This document shows, one piece after another, positions 54,002 to 63,847 of a DNA stretch of 64,000 bases. A program made the translations under genes and the position numbers. This DNA comes from Microbacterium sp. Root166. Its GTDB lineage: Bacteria > Actinomycetota > Actinomycetes > Actinomycetales > Microbacteriaceae. The DNA is taken from the NCBI RefSeq assembly GCF_001427145.1, contig NZ_LMGL01000003.1, positions 324,878 to 388,877 of the forward strand, given 5' to 3'. The stretch's first letter is position 1, and each line of letters opens with the position of its first letter. The notes below the pieces were generated by a model. The model ran no database searches and was not told the origin of the DNA. It was given only the letters and a program-made list of their open reading frames with translations.

Positions 54002-55189
54002 TCAGGCCGAGTAGGGAAGGGCCTGCGCGTCGACCGTGACGTGATCGAGTGCGACGGCGATGGCGCCGCGCGTCTCCGCCCACTCGCCGAACGACGCGCC
54101 GACGATCTCGGGGAGCCCCGCGGCGGAGGTGAGCGCGGCGCGCTCGAGCGAGTGCCGCATCGGGGCCATCAGGATCTCACCGGCCTGCGAGAGCTCGCCG
54201 CCCATGATGATCAGCTCCGGGTCGAACAGGTTGCACAGGCTCGCGGCCGCGATGCCGATGTGGCGCCCGGCGTCGGCGATGACGCGGCGCGCGCTGCTGT
54301 CGCCGGCCTCGGCCGCGTGCAGGAGGTCGCCGAGGCGCTGCATGCCCTCACCGGGAGGGAAGAGCGACAGCAGGGCCGGCCCGCCCGCATAGGTCTCGAG
54401 GCACCCGCGGTTGGTGCAGCGGCAGATCGGGCCGTTCTCGTCGATCGTGACGTGGCCGATCTGGCCGGCCTTGCCGTTGACGCCCCGGAACAGGTCGCCG
54501 TCGACGATGAGGCCCGCGCTGATGGTGTGCCCGACGCGGATGAACACCGACGAGGACGCGGCGCGTCCGTTGCCCTCGCGGGCTTCGGCGAGACCGCCGA
54601 GGTTCGCCTCGCTGTCGACGTAGACCGGTCGTCCGATCCGGGAGGAGAGGCTCTCGGCGACGTCGACGCCCTCCCAGCCGCGCAGCAGCCCCGGCGTCGA
54701 GACCATGCCGGTCCGGGGGTCGATCGGCGCGGGCAGCGCGAGCCCCACCGCGAGGAGGTCCGACAGCGAGCCGCCGAGCGTCTCCATCATGTCGCCGAGC
54801 AGCAGGCCCAGCCGATCGAGCTCTGCGTCGTGGCGGTGGTCCAAGGCAAGGGGCAGGGACGTCTGGGTGACGATCGCGCGAGCCGTGTCGGCGATCGCGA
54901 TGTGCAGCTGGCGGGAGCTGAAGTGCACGCCGGCGACGAGCCCCAGCTGCCGCGCCAGCGAGACCAGCGTCGCGCGGCGTCCGCTGCGCGACGTGAACGA
55001 GGTGTGCAGCAGGCCCGACGCGGTGAGCTCCTTGACGATGTTCGACACCGTCGCTGGTGAGAGGCCGGTGCTGCCGGCGAGCTCGACCTGGGTCAGGCGA
55101 CCGTGACGCTTGAGCGACTCCACCAGGCGCGCGCGATTGGCCTCGCGAAGCGAGGTCTGCGAGCCCGGCGGGGCGTTACGGCGTGCCAC
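54002..55189 (-). CDS. ROK-family transcriptional regulator
   Basis: A 395-residue ROK regulator. The N-terminal winged HTH (RARLVESLKRHGRLTQVELAGSTGLSPATVSNIVKEL) is followed by a sugar-kinase-like domain with GLALPAPIDPRTG, the GHVTIDENGPICRCTNRGCLETYAGG zinc/ROK motif and a C-terminal GASFGEWAETRGA. It probably represses the adjacent sugar transporters in response to their sugar, as XylR-type ROK proteins do. The start is the GTG at 55189, with TACAGT (55202 down to 55197) ending 7 nt upstream. It is the first gene of a four-gene operon with transporter system 2. Confidence 0.88.
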   Translation of the reverse strand: MARRNAPPGSQTSLREANRARLVESLKRHGRLTQVELAGSTGLSPATVSNIVKELTASGLLHTSFTSRSGRRATLVSLARQLGLVAGVHFSSRQLHIAIADTARAIVTQTSLPLALDHRHDAELDRLGLLLGDMMETLGGSLSDLLAVGLALPAPIDPRTGMVSTPGLLRGWEGVDVAESLSSRIGRPVYVDSEANLGGLAEAREGNGRAASSSVFIRVGHTISAGLIVDGDLFRGVNGKAGQIGHVTIDENGPICRCTNRGCLETYAGGPALLSLFPPGEGMQRLGDLLHAAEAGDSSARRVIADAGRHIGIAAASLCNLFDPELIIMGGELSQAGEILMAPMRHSLERAALTSAAGLPEIVGASFGEWAETRGAIAVALDHVTVDAQALPYSA

Positions 55190-55230
55190 AGACGACACTG
55201 TACCGGACCCGCGTTTTCCCAGGCTGGGCC

Positions 55231-56493
55231 CTACTCCCGCAGGCGCACCAGGCGCTCGTGGCCGGACTCCTCGAGCTCGGCGATCGACTCGCGGGCCTTG
55301 ACGAAGTCGTTGAACGAGCGGTACCCGAGCGCCTTCTCGCTGAACGACGGGTCCATGCGTCGCATATGGGTCTTGACCGCGGAGCTGTGGAGCCACTCGG
55401 AGTCGTCGTTCTTGTCGTGACCCAGCCGCAGCGCGCGCTCGAGGAGGCGCGTCGCGGTGTCCTGCGGGTCCTCGACCGGCTCCTCGGACGGCTGCTCGGA
55501 CTCCGGCTCCGGCGCCGTCTCGGCCTTCGCCGCGAGGCTCTTCGACGACACGCGCCGATTCGTCCGCTTCGGTGGCGTCGCCGCCTGGAGCGCCGCGTTC
55601 AGCGAGGCCTCCACGTCCGCGGTCGTCGCCGGGGCGGAGTCGGTCAGGGTGGCCGGCTCGACGGCTGCGACCTGATCGGGCGCGGCGGCGGCGGCATCCG
55701 GGGTCGTGGTCGCCTTCGCGCGACGCCCGCCCGAGCGAGCGGCGGGAGGGGCGGGTGCCTCGGCGGATGCCTCAGCGGGCGCCTCGACGGGGGCCTCGGC
55801 ATCCTTCGGCTTCGCAGAACGGGAGCGGGAGGCCTTGGCCGGCGCCTTCTCGGATGCCGCGTCCGGGGTCTTCTCGGCTGGCTTGTCGGCCGTGCGTCCG
55901 GTCCGGACCGCTGCCACCCGTGCGACACGGGGGACACCGGGCAGCGAGTCGTACGCCTCGAACTCGTCGCAGGCGGCGGCCAGCGACTTCGCCGTGGAGC
56001 CGGCCACTCCGACGCCCACGACATAGCGGCCGAGGCGCTTGCACCGCTGCGCGAGCGGGACGTAGTCCGAGTCGCCGGCGACGATGACGACGTGCGTCAG
56101 GTCGGGGAGGCGGAACATGTCCTCGACGGTGTCGACCGCGAGGCGGATGTCCGCGCCGTTCTTGGCATAGGCGGCGGCGGGGAACAGCTGCACCAGGTCG
56201 ACGGCTCGCGCGACGAGCTGCGACCGGTAGATCGCGTTGACCGGCGACGACCAGTCGGCGTAGGCGCGCGTGAGCACGAGCGTGCCGAACGACGCCGCGA
56301 AGTCGATGATCGCGCCGACGTCGATGGTCGCCGCGGAGAGCCGTTCGGCGATCTCGGGGTCCGAGGGCGTCTCCGCGATGCGCTGACGGTCGCGCGAGTA
56401 GGAGTTCTTGCCGTGGACGCGGTCGTACCAGGACATGACGATGTTGTCGAAGTCGAGGTAGACGGCGACGCGGGGGTTCTGCGGGTCGGGCAT
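55231..56493 (-). CDS. NYN-domain ribonuclease-like protein with C-terminal OST-HTH/LOTUS-like domain
   Basis: A 420-residue protein in three parts. Residues 1-180 form a NYN (PIN-like) domain with the acidic metal-site residues in VYLDFDN (Asp14 and Asp16), DIRLAVDTVEDMF and VVIVAGDSDYVPLA. Residues about 185-345 are a low-complexity Ala/Glu/Pro/Lys linker. Residues about 350-415 (WLHSSAVKTHMRRMDPSFSEKALGYRSFNDFV) look like an OST-HTH/LOTUS RNA-binding domain. The combination suggests a metal-dependent RNase guided by its C-terminal domain (inference). The ATG at 56493 has AGGAGG upstream and begins right after the mocA-like gene. Confidence 0.82.
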   Translation of the reverse strand: MPDPQNPRVAVYLDFDNIVMSWYDRVHGKNSYSRDRQRIAETPSDPEIAERLSAATIDVGAIIDFAASFGTLVLTRAYADWSSPVNAIYRSQLVARAVDLVQLFPAAAYAKNGADIRLAVDTVEDMFRLPDLTHVVIVAGDSDYVPLAQRCKRLGRYVVGVGVAGSTAKSLAAACDEFEAYDSLPGVPRVARVAAVRTGRTADKPAEKTPDAASEKAPAKASRSRSAKPKDAEAPVEAPAEASAEAPAPPAARSGGRRAKATTTPDAAAAAPDQVAAVEPATLTDSAPATTADVEASLNAALQAATPPKRTNRRVSSKSLAAKAETAPEPESEQPSEEPVEDPQDTATRLLERALRLGHDKNDDSEWLHSSAVKTHMRRMDPSFSEKALGYRSFNDFVKARESIAELEESGHERLVRLRE

Positions 56494-56494
56494 G

Positions 56495-57493
56495 TCAGTC
56501 CTCCTGGGGGTAGCGGACGCCCACGAGCGTGCGCACCTCGTCGAGCGCGGCCATGATCGAGACCGTCTCGTCGATCGGGAGGAGGTCGCTGTCGGTGCGT
56601 TCCTCGGCGATCAGGCGCTCGGCGGCCAGCGCCTGGTACTGCATGCCGCGCCCCTCGATCGCGGTGACATAGTCCTCGAGGATCGTCCCGTCCGGGTCGA
56701 TGACGCGGAAGGACGTCGGGGTGTACCAGACGCGGTCGATCTCGATGCGCGCCTCGGTGCCGATCACGCTGGCGGTGTTGGGCCCGGCGGCGCGCGAAGA
56801 GGTCAGCGAGGTCGAGATCGCGCCCGAGTCGTGGGTCATGATCGTCGCGATCTCACTGTCGGCGCCGGTGTCGCCGAGCCGGGCGGTCGCCGTGAGCGAG
56901 AGCGGCTCGCCGAGGATGTCCCAGGCGAACGAGATCGGGTAGATGCCGAGGTCGAGGAGTGCTCCGCCGCCGAGGTCCATCGCGTTCAGCCGGTGCAGCG
57001 GGTCGTCCGAGATCTTCTGCGTGTGGTCGGCCGTGACCAGCCGGACATCGCCCAGGGTGCCGGCGGCGATGATCTCGCGGATGCGGACCATGTGCGGGAG
57101 GTACCGCGTCCACATCGCCTCCATGGCGAGCAGGCCGCGTTCGGCCGCGGCGTCGCGCACCGCGACCGCCTCGGCGCCGGTGAGGGTGAACGGCTTCTCG
57201 ACGAGCACGTGCTTGCCGTGCTCGAGCGCGAGGAGCGCGTGCTCGGCGTGGAACGGGTGGGGCGTCGCGACGTAGACGATGTCGACCTCAGGGTCCGACA
57301 CCAACTCCGCGTACGAGCCGTAGGAGCGGGCCGCGCCGAACTCGGAGGCGAAGGCGGCCGCGGACTCCGCGTTGCGCGATCCCACCGCCACGAGGTCGAG
57401 ACCGGCGGTGCGGAGGTCGGACGCGAAAGCGCGGGCGATCCCGCCGGGTCCGAGGATGCCCCAGCGCAGGGCGGGCGAGGAGGTCGGGGTCAT
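56495..57493 (-). CDS. Gfo/Idh/MocA-family oxidoreductase
   Basis: A 332-residue NAD(P)-dependent dehydrogenase. The Rossmann start is LRWGILGPGGIARAFASDL, followed by DIVYVATPHPFHAEHALLALEHGKHVLVEKPF with the catalytic EKP Lys, MEAMWTRYLPHM and DLGIYPISFAWDILG. It resembles the dihydrodiol or D-xylose dehydrogenase branch, which would fit a nearby pentose importer, but the substrate is not proven. It overlaps the metY stop by 4 bp (ATGA). Confidence 0.85.
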   Translation of the reverse strand: MTPTSSPALRWGILGPGGIARAFASDLRTAGLDLVAVGSRNAESAAAFASEFGAARSYGSYAELVSDPEVDIVYVATPHPFHAEHALLALEHGKHVLVEKPFTLTGAEAVAVRDAAAERGLLAMEAMWTRYLPHMVRIREIIAAGTLGDVRLVTADHTQKISDDPLHRLNAMDLGGGALLDLGIYPISFAWDILGEPLSLTATARLGDTGADSEIATIMTHDSGAISTSLTSSRAAGPNTASVIGTEARIEIDRVWYTPTSFRVIDPDGTILEDYVTAIEGRGMQYQALAAERLIAEERTDSDLLPIDETVSIMAALDEVRTLVGVRYPQED

Positions 57494-58866
57494 GCACCGA
57501 GCGTAGCTGGCACGCGACGCTCGAAGTCAGCGGGAAGAGGGACCTCGGCCAGGGCGCGGGCGAGATCGGCGACGATGTCGGCCGGATCCTCGAGTCCGAT
57601 GGACAGGCGCACCGTGGTCCACGAGATGCCGGCATCCGTCAGCTGCGACGCCGTCAGGTGGCTGTGGGTCATGGACGCCGGGTGCGCGACGAGGCTGCGT
57701 GCGTCGCCGATGTTGGCCACGAGCTTGACGACGTGCAGGCGCGCGATGAATGCCTCGACGAGGGCGAAATCGGCCTCGGTGTCGCCAGTGCTGTGCAGAT
57801 CGAAGGCGAACACCGAGCTCGCGCCCTTCGGCAGGAACGCCGTCGCGTTCGCGTGCCACGGGCTGGATTCCAGGCCCGGGTGGTGCACACGGGCGACGGT
57901 GGGCTGCTCCTCGAGGAAGCGGGCGACCTCGAGAGCGCTGGCGGAGTGGCGCGCGATGCGCAGGTCGAGGGTCTCCAGGCCCTGGAGGAGCTGGAACGCG
58001 TTGAACGCCGACAGCGAGGGGCCGAGGTCGTGCACGTACTTCGTCTTCACCAGCGCGATGTACGGCGACGCCGTCGCGCCGAAGCGATCGACGAGACTGC
58101 CGCTCGGAACGCGGGGGTACGTCTCGGTCAGCTGCGGCCAGCGCGCCGGCTCCGTCGTGAAGTCGAAGGTGCCGAGGTCGACGATGACGCCCCCGAGGGA
58201 CGTGCCGTGCCCGCCCAGGAACTTCGTCGCCGAGTGCACGGTGATGTCGGCACCGAGGTCCTTGACGCGCTGCAGGTACGGCGTCGCCACGGTGTGGTCG
58301 ATCACGAGCGGCACGCCGGCGCGGTGGGCGATGTCGGCCACGGCGCGGACGTCGAGCACCTGCGCGATCGGGTTGGTGATCGACTCGGCGAACAGCGCGC
58401 GAGTGGTCGGCCGCACGGCCGCCCGCCACGCCTCGAGGTCGTCCTGGTCGACGAAGGTCACCTCGATGCCCCAGTCGGCGAAGGTGTCCTGCAGCAGGTC
58501 GACGGTGCCGCCGTAGAGCTGCCGGGACGCGACGATGTGCTCGCCCTGCTTGGCCAGCGCGAGGAGTGCGAGCGCCACGGCGGCCTGTCCGGAGGCCACA
58601 CCCGCGGCGGCGATGCCGCCCTCGAGCTCGGCGACGCGCTTCTCGAACACCAGCACGGTCGGGTTCGCGGCACGGCTGTAGATGTTGCCGTCGCGGCGCA
58701 GCGCGAACAGCTCGCGAGCCTCGGTCAGCGACCGGAACTGGAAGGCGTTGGACTGGTGGATCGACGGGACCGCGGTGTTCTCGGCGATGCCGGCGTCGAA
58801 GCCCGCCTGGACCTGCGCCGTCGCGAACGAGCGCGGGGCCGGGGCAGCATCAGGCGCGTGTGACAT
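57490..58866 (-). CDS. metY: O-acetylhomoserine/O-acetylserine sulfhydrylase
   Basis: A 458-residue PLP enzyme of the Cys/Met metabolism family that makes homocysteine from O-acetylhomoserine and sulfide. Motifs are SRAANPTVLVFEKRVAELEGG, AAGVASGQAA, LVIDHTVATPYLQ and the PLP lysine in VHSATKFLGGHGTSLGGV. The C-terminal LSIGLEDPADIVADLARAL is typical. GATAAT (58878 down to 58873) ends 6 nt before the ATG, a near-consensus -10, so it is probably leaderless. It is the first gene of the metY-mocA-NYN operon. Confidence 0.93.
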   Translation of the reverse strand: MSHAPDAAPAPRSFATAQVQAGFDAGIAENTAVPSIHQSNAFQFRSLTEARELFALRRDGNIYSRAANPTVLVFEKRVAELEGGIAAAGVASGQAAVALALLALAKQGEHIVASRQLYGGTVDLLQDTFADWGIEVTFVDQDDLEAWRAAVRPTTRALFAESITNPIAQVLDVRAVADIAHRAGVPLVIDHTVATPYLQRVKDLGADITVHSATKFLGGHGTSLGGVIVDLGTFDFTTEPARWPQLTETYPRVPSGSLVDRFGATASPYIALVKTKYVHDLGPSLSAFNAFQLLQGLETLDLRIARHSASALEVARFLEEQPTVARVHHPGLESSPWHANATAFLPKGASSVFAFDLHSTGDTEADFALVEAFIARLHVVKLVANIGDARSLVAHPASMTHSHLTASQLTDAGISWTTVRLSIGLEDPADIVADLARALAEVPLPADFERRVPATLGA

Positions 58867-58923
58867 GCGTCGATTATCGAGGGACGCCGTTCGCGCCGAC
58901 CACCGTGTGTCGAACTGTTGCGC

Positions 58924-59865
58924 CTACGGAATGAGCGTGATCTTGCCGTCCACGCCGGCCTCGACCGCCTCGTGCGCGGCGGCGGCGTCGCCCAGGGGGA
59001 AGGAGGGGCCGAGCTCCACCGTGAACCGATCCGCGGCGAGCAGAGCGAGCGAGACCGGCACCGCTTCGGCGCGCCAGGCCTGCTGCTGCGGAGTGAGCGG
59101 CGTGGGCGAGCCGCCGGAGAAGGCACGGATGCCGAGGGCCGGGGCATCCCGTCCCCGCACCAGTGTCGCGATGCGACGGCGGTCGGCGACGAGCGCGAGC
59201 GACGTGTCGATCGCCTCGTCGGTGCCGGCGGCGTCGACGGCGACGGTCACGCCCTCCGGCGCGGCCGCCCGGACGCGGTCGGCGAGCCCGTCGCCGTACG
59301 CGACCGGGATGGCACCGAGAGCCCGCACGCTGTCGGCGCGACGCGGCGACGAGGTCGCGATGACCGTGGCGCCCCACAGCACCGCGAACTGGATCGCAGC
59401 CTGCCCCACCGCGCCGGATCCGCCGTGCAGCAGCAGGGTGTCGCCGGCGGAGACGCCGAGCGAGCGAAGCGTCTGATAGGCCGTGCCGACCGGGATGCCG
59501 AGCGCGGCGCCGGTCGCGGCATCCACGTTGGACGGGCGGGCGTGCACCCGCGTCGCGCTCACGACGACGTCGGTCGCGTAGGCGCCCGACGCGCCGGAGA
59601 ACACGACCTCGTCGCCCGGCCGGAACCCGTCGACGCCGTCGCCCGCGGCCGTGACGACCCCTGCGCCGTCGGAGCCGACGCGACGGGGTGACGTGATCGG
59701 GTCCGAGGCGCGCCGCCCGGACCGCAGCTTGGCATCGATGGGGTTCACACCGGCGGCCTCGACGCGGATCGCGACCTCGCCGGGGCCTGGGACGGGCGGC
59801 TCGATCGAGATGCTGCGGAGCACGTCGGGGGAGCCGAACTCGGTGTAGACGATCGCGGAGGCCAT
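58924..59865 (-). CDS. NADP-dependent quinone-oxidoreductase-like protein
   Basis: A 313-residue MDR-family reductase. The GroES-like part has VNPIDAKLRSGRR and GSDGAGVVTAAG, and the NADPH site is LLLHGGSGAVGQAAIQFAVLWGATVIAT. No zinc motifs are present. It is a distant relative of the enzyme at 39221 but has no TetR gene beside it. The ATG at 59865 has no clear Shine-Dalgarno or -10 at leaderless distance, so the start is less certain than elsewhere. Confidence 0.82.
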   Translation of the reverse strand: MASAIVYTEFGSPDVLRSISIEPPVPGPGEVAIRVEAAGVNPIDAKLRSGRRASDPITSPRRVGSDGAGVVTAAGDGVDGFRPGDEVVFSGASGAYATDVVVSATRVHARPSNVDAATGAALGIPVGTAYQTLRSLGVSAGDTLLLHGGSGAVGQAAIQFAVLWGATVIATSSPRRADSVRALGAIPVAYGDGLADRVRAAAPEGVTVAVDAAGTDEAIDTSLALVADRRRIATLVRGRDAPALGIRAFSGGSPTPLTPQQQAWRAEAVPVSLALLAADRFTVELGPSFPLGDAAAAHEAVEAGVDGKITLIP

Positions 59866-59894
59866 GGCAGGGGCAACCGCTGGTCCAACGCGGG

Positions 59895-62800
59895 CTATTC
59901 CCGCAGGGCGCGCTGGATGCGCTGCAGCGACACCGGCTCGGCGGTGCCCAGCTGCTGTGCGAACAGGCTCACGCGGTACTCCTCGAGCAGCCAGCGGGCG
60001 TGGGCCAGCGACGACGGCGCATCATTCGGCAGGGGGATCGTTCCGCCGGCGTCCGCGTACACGGCGGCGCCTCGCTCGAACTCGGTCATCCGCTGGCGGT
60101 CACGCCCCGGGTTGTCGGCCAAGGTTTTCACGCGCTCGAGCGCTCCCCGCAGGTAGCGCGGGAAGTGGGTGAGCCGCGCGGTTCCGGTGCGGGAGACGAA
60201 GCCCGGGTGCACGAGCCCTGCGAGCTGATTCTTGATGTCGCCCAGGGCGCCCAGCAGGGTGAGCGAATTCTGCTCGCGCACGGCGCGCTCGACGTCGCGC
60301 GCGGTGGTGAGGATGCGCGAGCACAGCGACACCGTCTGGAAGAGCTCGTCGACGATGACCGCCGACAGGGCCTCGCGGACCGCTTCGAACCCGGCGCGCG
60401 TGCGCACGATTCCCCCGGGGGCGGTGCGCGCGATGACGGCGTCGGCCACGGCCACCCGGCAGTCCTCCACGAGCGCCTTGGCCGAGGGGTACGGGGATGC
60501 CGCCAGCGCCAGCTTCTCGGCCGAGGTCAGGTGGTCGAGCACGTACGTCGACGGAGAGGGCACCGCCAGCAGCAGCAGGCGCCGGACGCCCGCCTGGGTG
60601 GCGCGTGCCGCCGCCTCGGGCGTCGCCTCGATGCGCAGCGACACCGTGGCGCCGTCGTCCGCGAGAGCCGGATAGCCCCGCACGATCCCGCCGGCGACGC
60701 GGGTGTCCACGACATCCGGAAGATCGCCGAACGACCACTCCGTGAGCCCGGTGCGCTCGGTGAACGCGGGGGAGTCGCTGGCGCCGCGCCCGGGAAGGAG
60801 CCGCTCGGCCCCCGGCCTGCTCTCCTGCGCGCGGGTCACGGACTTCGCAACGGACGCGCGGGCACGACCCGAGAGCCGGTCCTGCAGGGTCGCCAGGTCC
60901 CGGTCCGAGCCGACCGTGCGGCCGCGCTCGTCGACGGCGCGGAACGAGACGAGCAGGTGCTGCGGGACTCGCTCGAGCTCGAAGTCGGCTGCGGTCACGG
61001 GCTGGTTCGCGACGCGCTGGATGCGCACCGCCAGCGCCTCGCGCAGCCTCATCGGGGGCCGGCCCGCGTGGGATTCCGGCCCCTGGGAGGCGAGCTCGCC
61101 CGCGAACGTCGTCGCCCAGTCGGCGGCCGGGACGACGTGACGGCGGATCGCCTTGGGAAGCGAGCGGATCAGCGCGGTGATCAGCTCGTCGCGCATGCCC
61201 GGCACCTGCCAGTCGAACCCGTCGGGGCGCAGCTGAGCGAGCAGCGCGAGCGGCACGACCGCCGTGACGCCGTCGTCGGGCGCTCCGGGTTCGAACCGGT
61301 AGGCGAGCGAGAGGACCTGATCGCCCTGCTGCCAGCGGGCCGGGAAGTCGCGCTCATCGCCGCGGGAGGCCTCGTCGACGAGGTCGGCCTCGGTCATGTC
61401 GAGCAGCCGGGGAGTGCGGGTCGCGGCATCCCGCCACCACGCCTCGAACGAGCGCACGTCGAACACGTCGCGCAGGATCCGTGCGTCGTAGAACCGGTAG
61501 ACGGCCTCGTCGCCGACGAGGATGTCGCGGCGGCGCTCGCGCTCCTCGATCTTCTCGAGGCGCCGGCGCAGTTCGAGGTTGCGCCGCTCGAAGGCCGTCA
61601 GGCGCTTGTCGAGGGCCGCGGCGTCCCAGTCGCCTTCGACCAGCGCGTGCCGAAGGAAGAGCTCCCGTGCGAACGGCCGGTCGAACCGCGCCAGCTGCAC
61701 CCGGCGTCGCGGGATGATCTCGACGCCGAACAGCGTGATCTTCTCGTAGGCGGATGCCGCACCCGCCGCCTTCGACCAGTGCGGCTCGCCGAGCTGACGC
61801 TTGGCGAGGTCGCCGGCGAGGGGCTCGGCCCACTCGGGGTCGATTGCGGCCACGGTGCGGGCGAACAGGCGCGAGGTCTCGACGATCTCGGCGGCCATCA
61901 CGGCGGACGGGCGCTGCTTCTTCAGGCCCGAGCCGGGGAAGATCGCGAAGCGGGTGCCGCGGGCGCCGAGGTACTCGGCGGAGCGCCGAGTATCAGCGCG
62001 CTCATTGCGACCGGCCTTCGCTGCCGTCTTCGCAGGTGCGCGGTCGTCGAGGATGCCGATCTGCGAGAGCAGACCCGCCAGGATCGCGCGGTGGATGTCG
62101 TCGGGGTCGGCCGTCGCGGCGGATGCGGCGGCCTTGCGTGACGTGCCGAGGATGGCGCTGAGCTGACGGTGGACGTCGGACCACTCACGGACGCGCACGT
62201 AGTTGAGGTGCTCCTGGCGGCACATGCGGCGGAAGGCGCTCGAGCCGAGCTCGGACTGCTTCTCCTGCAGGTGGTTCCACAGGTTCAGCAGGCTGAGGAA
62301 GTCGCTGGTCGGATCCGTGAATCGCGCGTGGAAGCGGTCCGCCTCCTCGCGGCGCTCCTCGGGCCGCTCGCGGACGTCCTGGATCGACAGTCCGGCGACG
62401 ATGACGAGGACGTCGCGCAGCACGTTGGTCTTGCGCGCCTCGATGAGCATGCGGGCGAAGCGGGGGTCGATGGGGAGCCGTGCGATCTCGCGGCCGAGCT
62501 CGGTCAGCGAGGGGGAGCGGTCGCCCTCGCGAGAGGCGCGCACCGCGCCGAGCTCGGTGAGCAGGTCGAAGGCGGCCTTCACCCCGCGCGAGTCCGGCGG
62601 CATGAGGAACGGGAACGACGAGATGTCGCCGAAGCCCAGCGACAGCATCTGCAGGATGACCGAGGCGAGGCTGGTGCGCAGGATCTCGGGCTCGGTGAAC
62701 TCGTCGCGGCTCGCGAAGTCCTCTTCGGAGTACAGGCGGATGGCGACGCCGGGGCTCGTTCGTCCCGCGCGCCCGGAGCGCTGTTGCGCCGACGCCTGCG

Positions 62801-63806
62801 AGATGGCCTCGATCGGGAGCCGCTGGATCTTGCTGCGGTTGCTGTAGCGGGAGATGCGCGCGGTGCCGGTGTCGATCACGTACCGGATGCCGGGCACGGT
62901 GAGGCTGGTCTCGGCGACGTTGGTGGCGAGGATGACGCGGCGGCGCACGCCCGCAACGGCCGAGCGCTCGAACACGCGGTGCTGTTCGGCGGAGCTCAGC
63001 CGCCCGTAGAGGGGGAGGACCTCGGTGGGCGCGGCATCCTTCGCATACATGCCGCGGACGGCATCCGTCGCATCGCGGATCTCGGCCTCGCCCGGCAGGA
63101 AGACCAGAACGTCGCCCGCCGGCTCGCGGTCGAGCTCACGCAGCGCGGTCGTGATGCCGTCGACGTCGTCGCCCTCGGGCCGGTCCTTCGTGGCCTTCGC
63201 CGCCGGGCGGTAGCGGACCTCGACGGGATAGGTGCGGCCGGACACCTCGACGATGGGGGCCGGGTTGCCGTCGCGATCGGCGAAGTGCTTCGCGAAGCTC
63301 TCGGGGTCGATCGTCGCGCTCGTGATGACGACCTTGAGGTCGGGCCGCTTGGGCAGCACGCGCTTGAGGTACCCGATGAGGAAGTCCACGTTGAGCGAGC
63401 GCTCGTGGGCCTCGTCGACGATGATCGTGTCGTAGCGCTTGAGCAGCCGGTCGCGATGGATCTCATTGAGCAGGATGCCGTCGGTCATCAGCGCGATGCG
63501 GGTGTCCTCGGACACCTTGTCGGTGAAGCGCACCTTGTACCCGACGGCGGACCCGAGCGGCACCTGCAGCTCTTCGGCGACGCGCTCGGCGATCGTGCGG
63601 GCGGCGATCCGGCGCGGCTGGGTGTGCGCGATGCGCGTGCGGCCGAGCTCGAGGCAGATCTTCGGCAGCTGGGTCGTCTTGCCCGATCCGGTGGCGCCCG
63701 CGACGATCACGACCTGGTGATCGCGGATGGCGCGCGAGATCTCGTCGCGCGCGGCGCTGACGGGCAGCTCCGGCGGATAGGAGATCACGGGCTCGGACGC
63801 GGACAT
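59895..63806 (-). CDS. hrpA: ATP-dependent RNA helicase HrpA
   Basis: A 1303-residue DEAH-box helicase. Motif I VAGATGSGKTTQLPK, motif II DEAHERS, motif III SAT, motif V TNVAETSLTVPGI and motif VI QRSGRAGRTSPG lie in the first 380 residues. Helicase-associated and OB-type domains follow, and then the long DUF3418-like C-terminal region found in full-length HrpA. Length is normal for HrpA. Roles in ribosome rescue or mRNA processing are known from E. coli. TACGAT ends 8 nt before the ATG at 63806, one base off the usual leaderless distance. Confidence 0.93.
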   Translation of the reverse strand: MSASEPVISYPPELPVSAARDEISRAIRDHQVVIVAGATGSGKTTQLPKICLELGRTRIAHTQPRRIAARTIAERVAEELQVPLGSAVGYKVRFTDKVSEDTRIALMTDGILLNEIHRDRLLKRYDTIIVDEAHERSLNVDFLIGYLKRVLPKRPDLKVVITSATIDPESFAKHFADRDGNPAPIVEVSGRTYPVEVRYRPAAKATKDRPEGDDVDGITTALRELDREPAGDVLVFLPGEAEIRDATDAVRGMYAKDAAPTEVLPLYGRLSSAEQHRVFERSAVAGVRRRVILATNVAETSLTVPGIRYVIDTGTARISRYSNRSKIQRLPIEAISQASAQQRSGRAGRTSPGVAIRLYSEEDFASRDEFTEPEILRTSLASVILQMLSLGFGDISSFPFLMPPDSRGVKAAFDLLTELGAVRASREGDRSPSLTELGREIARLPIDPRFARMLIEARKTNVLRDVLVIVAGLSIQDVRERPEERREEADRFHARFTDPTSDFLSLLNLWNHLQEKQSELGSSAFRRMCRQEHLNYVRVREWSDVHRQLSAILGTSRKAAASAATADPDDIHRAILAGLLSQIGILDDRAPAKTAAKAGRNERADTRRSAEYLGARGTRFAIFPGSGLKKQRPSAVMAAEIVETSRLFARTVAAIDPEWAEPLAGDLAKRQLGEPHWSKAAGAASAYEKITLFGVEIIPRRRVQLARFDRPFARELFLRHALVEGDWDAAALDKRLTAFERRNLELRRRLEKIEERERRRDILVGDEAVYRFYDARILRDVFDVRSFEAWWRDAATRTPRLLDMTEADLVDEASRGDERDFPARWQQGDQVLSLAYRFEPGAPDDGVTAVVPLALLAQLRPDGFDWQVPGMRDELITALIRSLPKAIRRHVVPAADWATTFAGELASQGPESHAGRPPMRLREALAVRIQRVANQPVTAADFELERVPQHLLVSFRAVDERGRTVGSDRDLATLQDRLSGRARASVAKSVTRAQESRPGAERLLPGRGASDSPAFTERTGLTEWSFGDLPDVVDTRVAGGIVRGYPALADDGATVSLRIEATPEAAARATQAGVRRLLLLAVPSPSTYVLDHLTSAEKLALAASPYPSAKALVEDCRVAVADAVIARTAPGGIVRTRAGFEAVREALSAVIVDELFQTVSLCSRILTTARDVERAVREQNSLTLLGALGDIKNQLAGLVHPGFVSRTGTARLTHFPRYLRGALERVKTLADNPGRDRQRMTEFERGAAVYADAGGTIPLPNDAPSSLAHARWLLEEYRVSLFAQQLGTAEPVSLQRIQRALRE

Positions 63807-63847
63807 AGCCTTCGATCGTATCGCGCTGCTGCGGGCGGACTGCGCCG

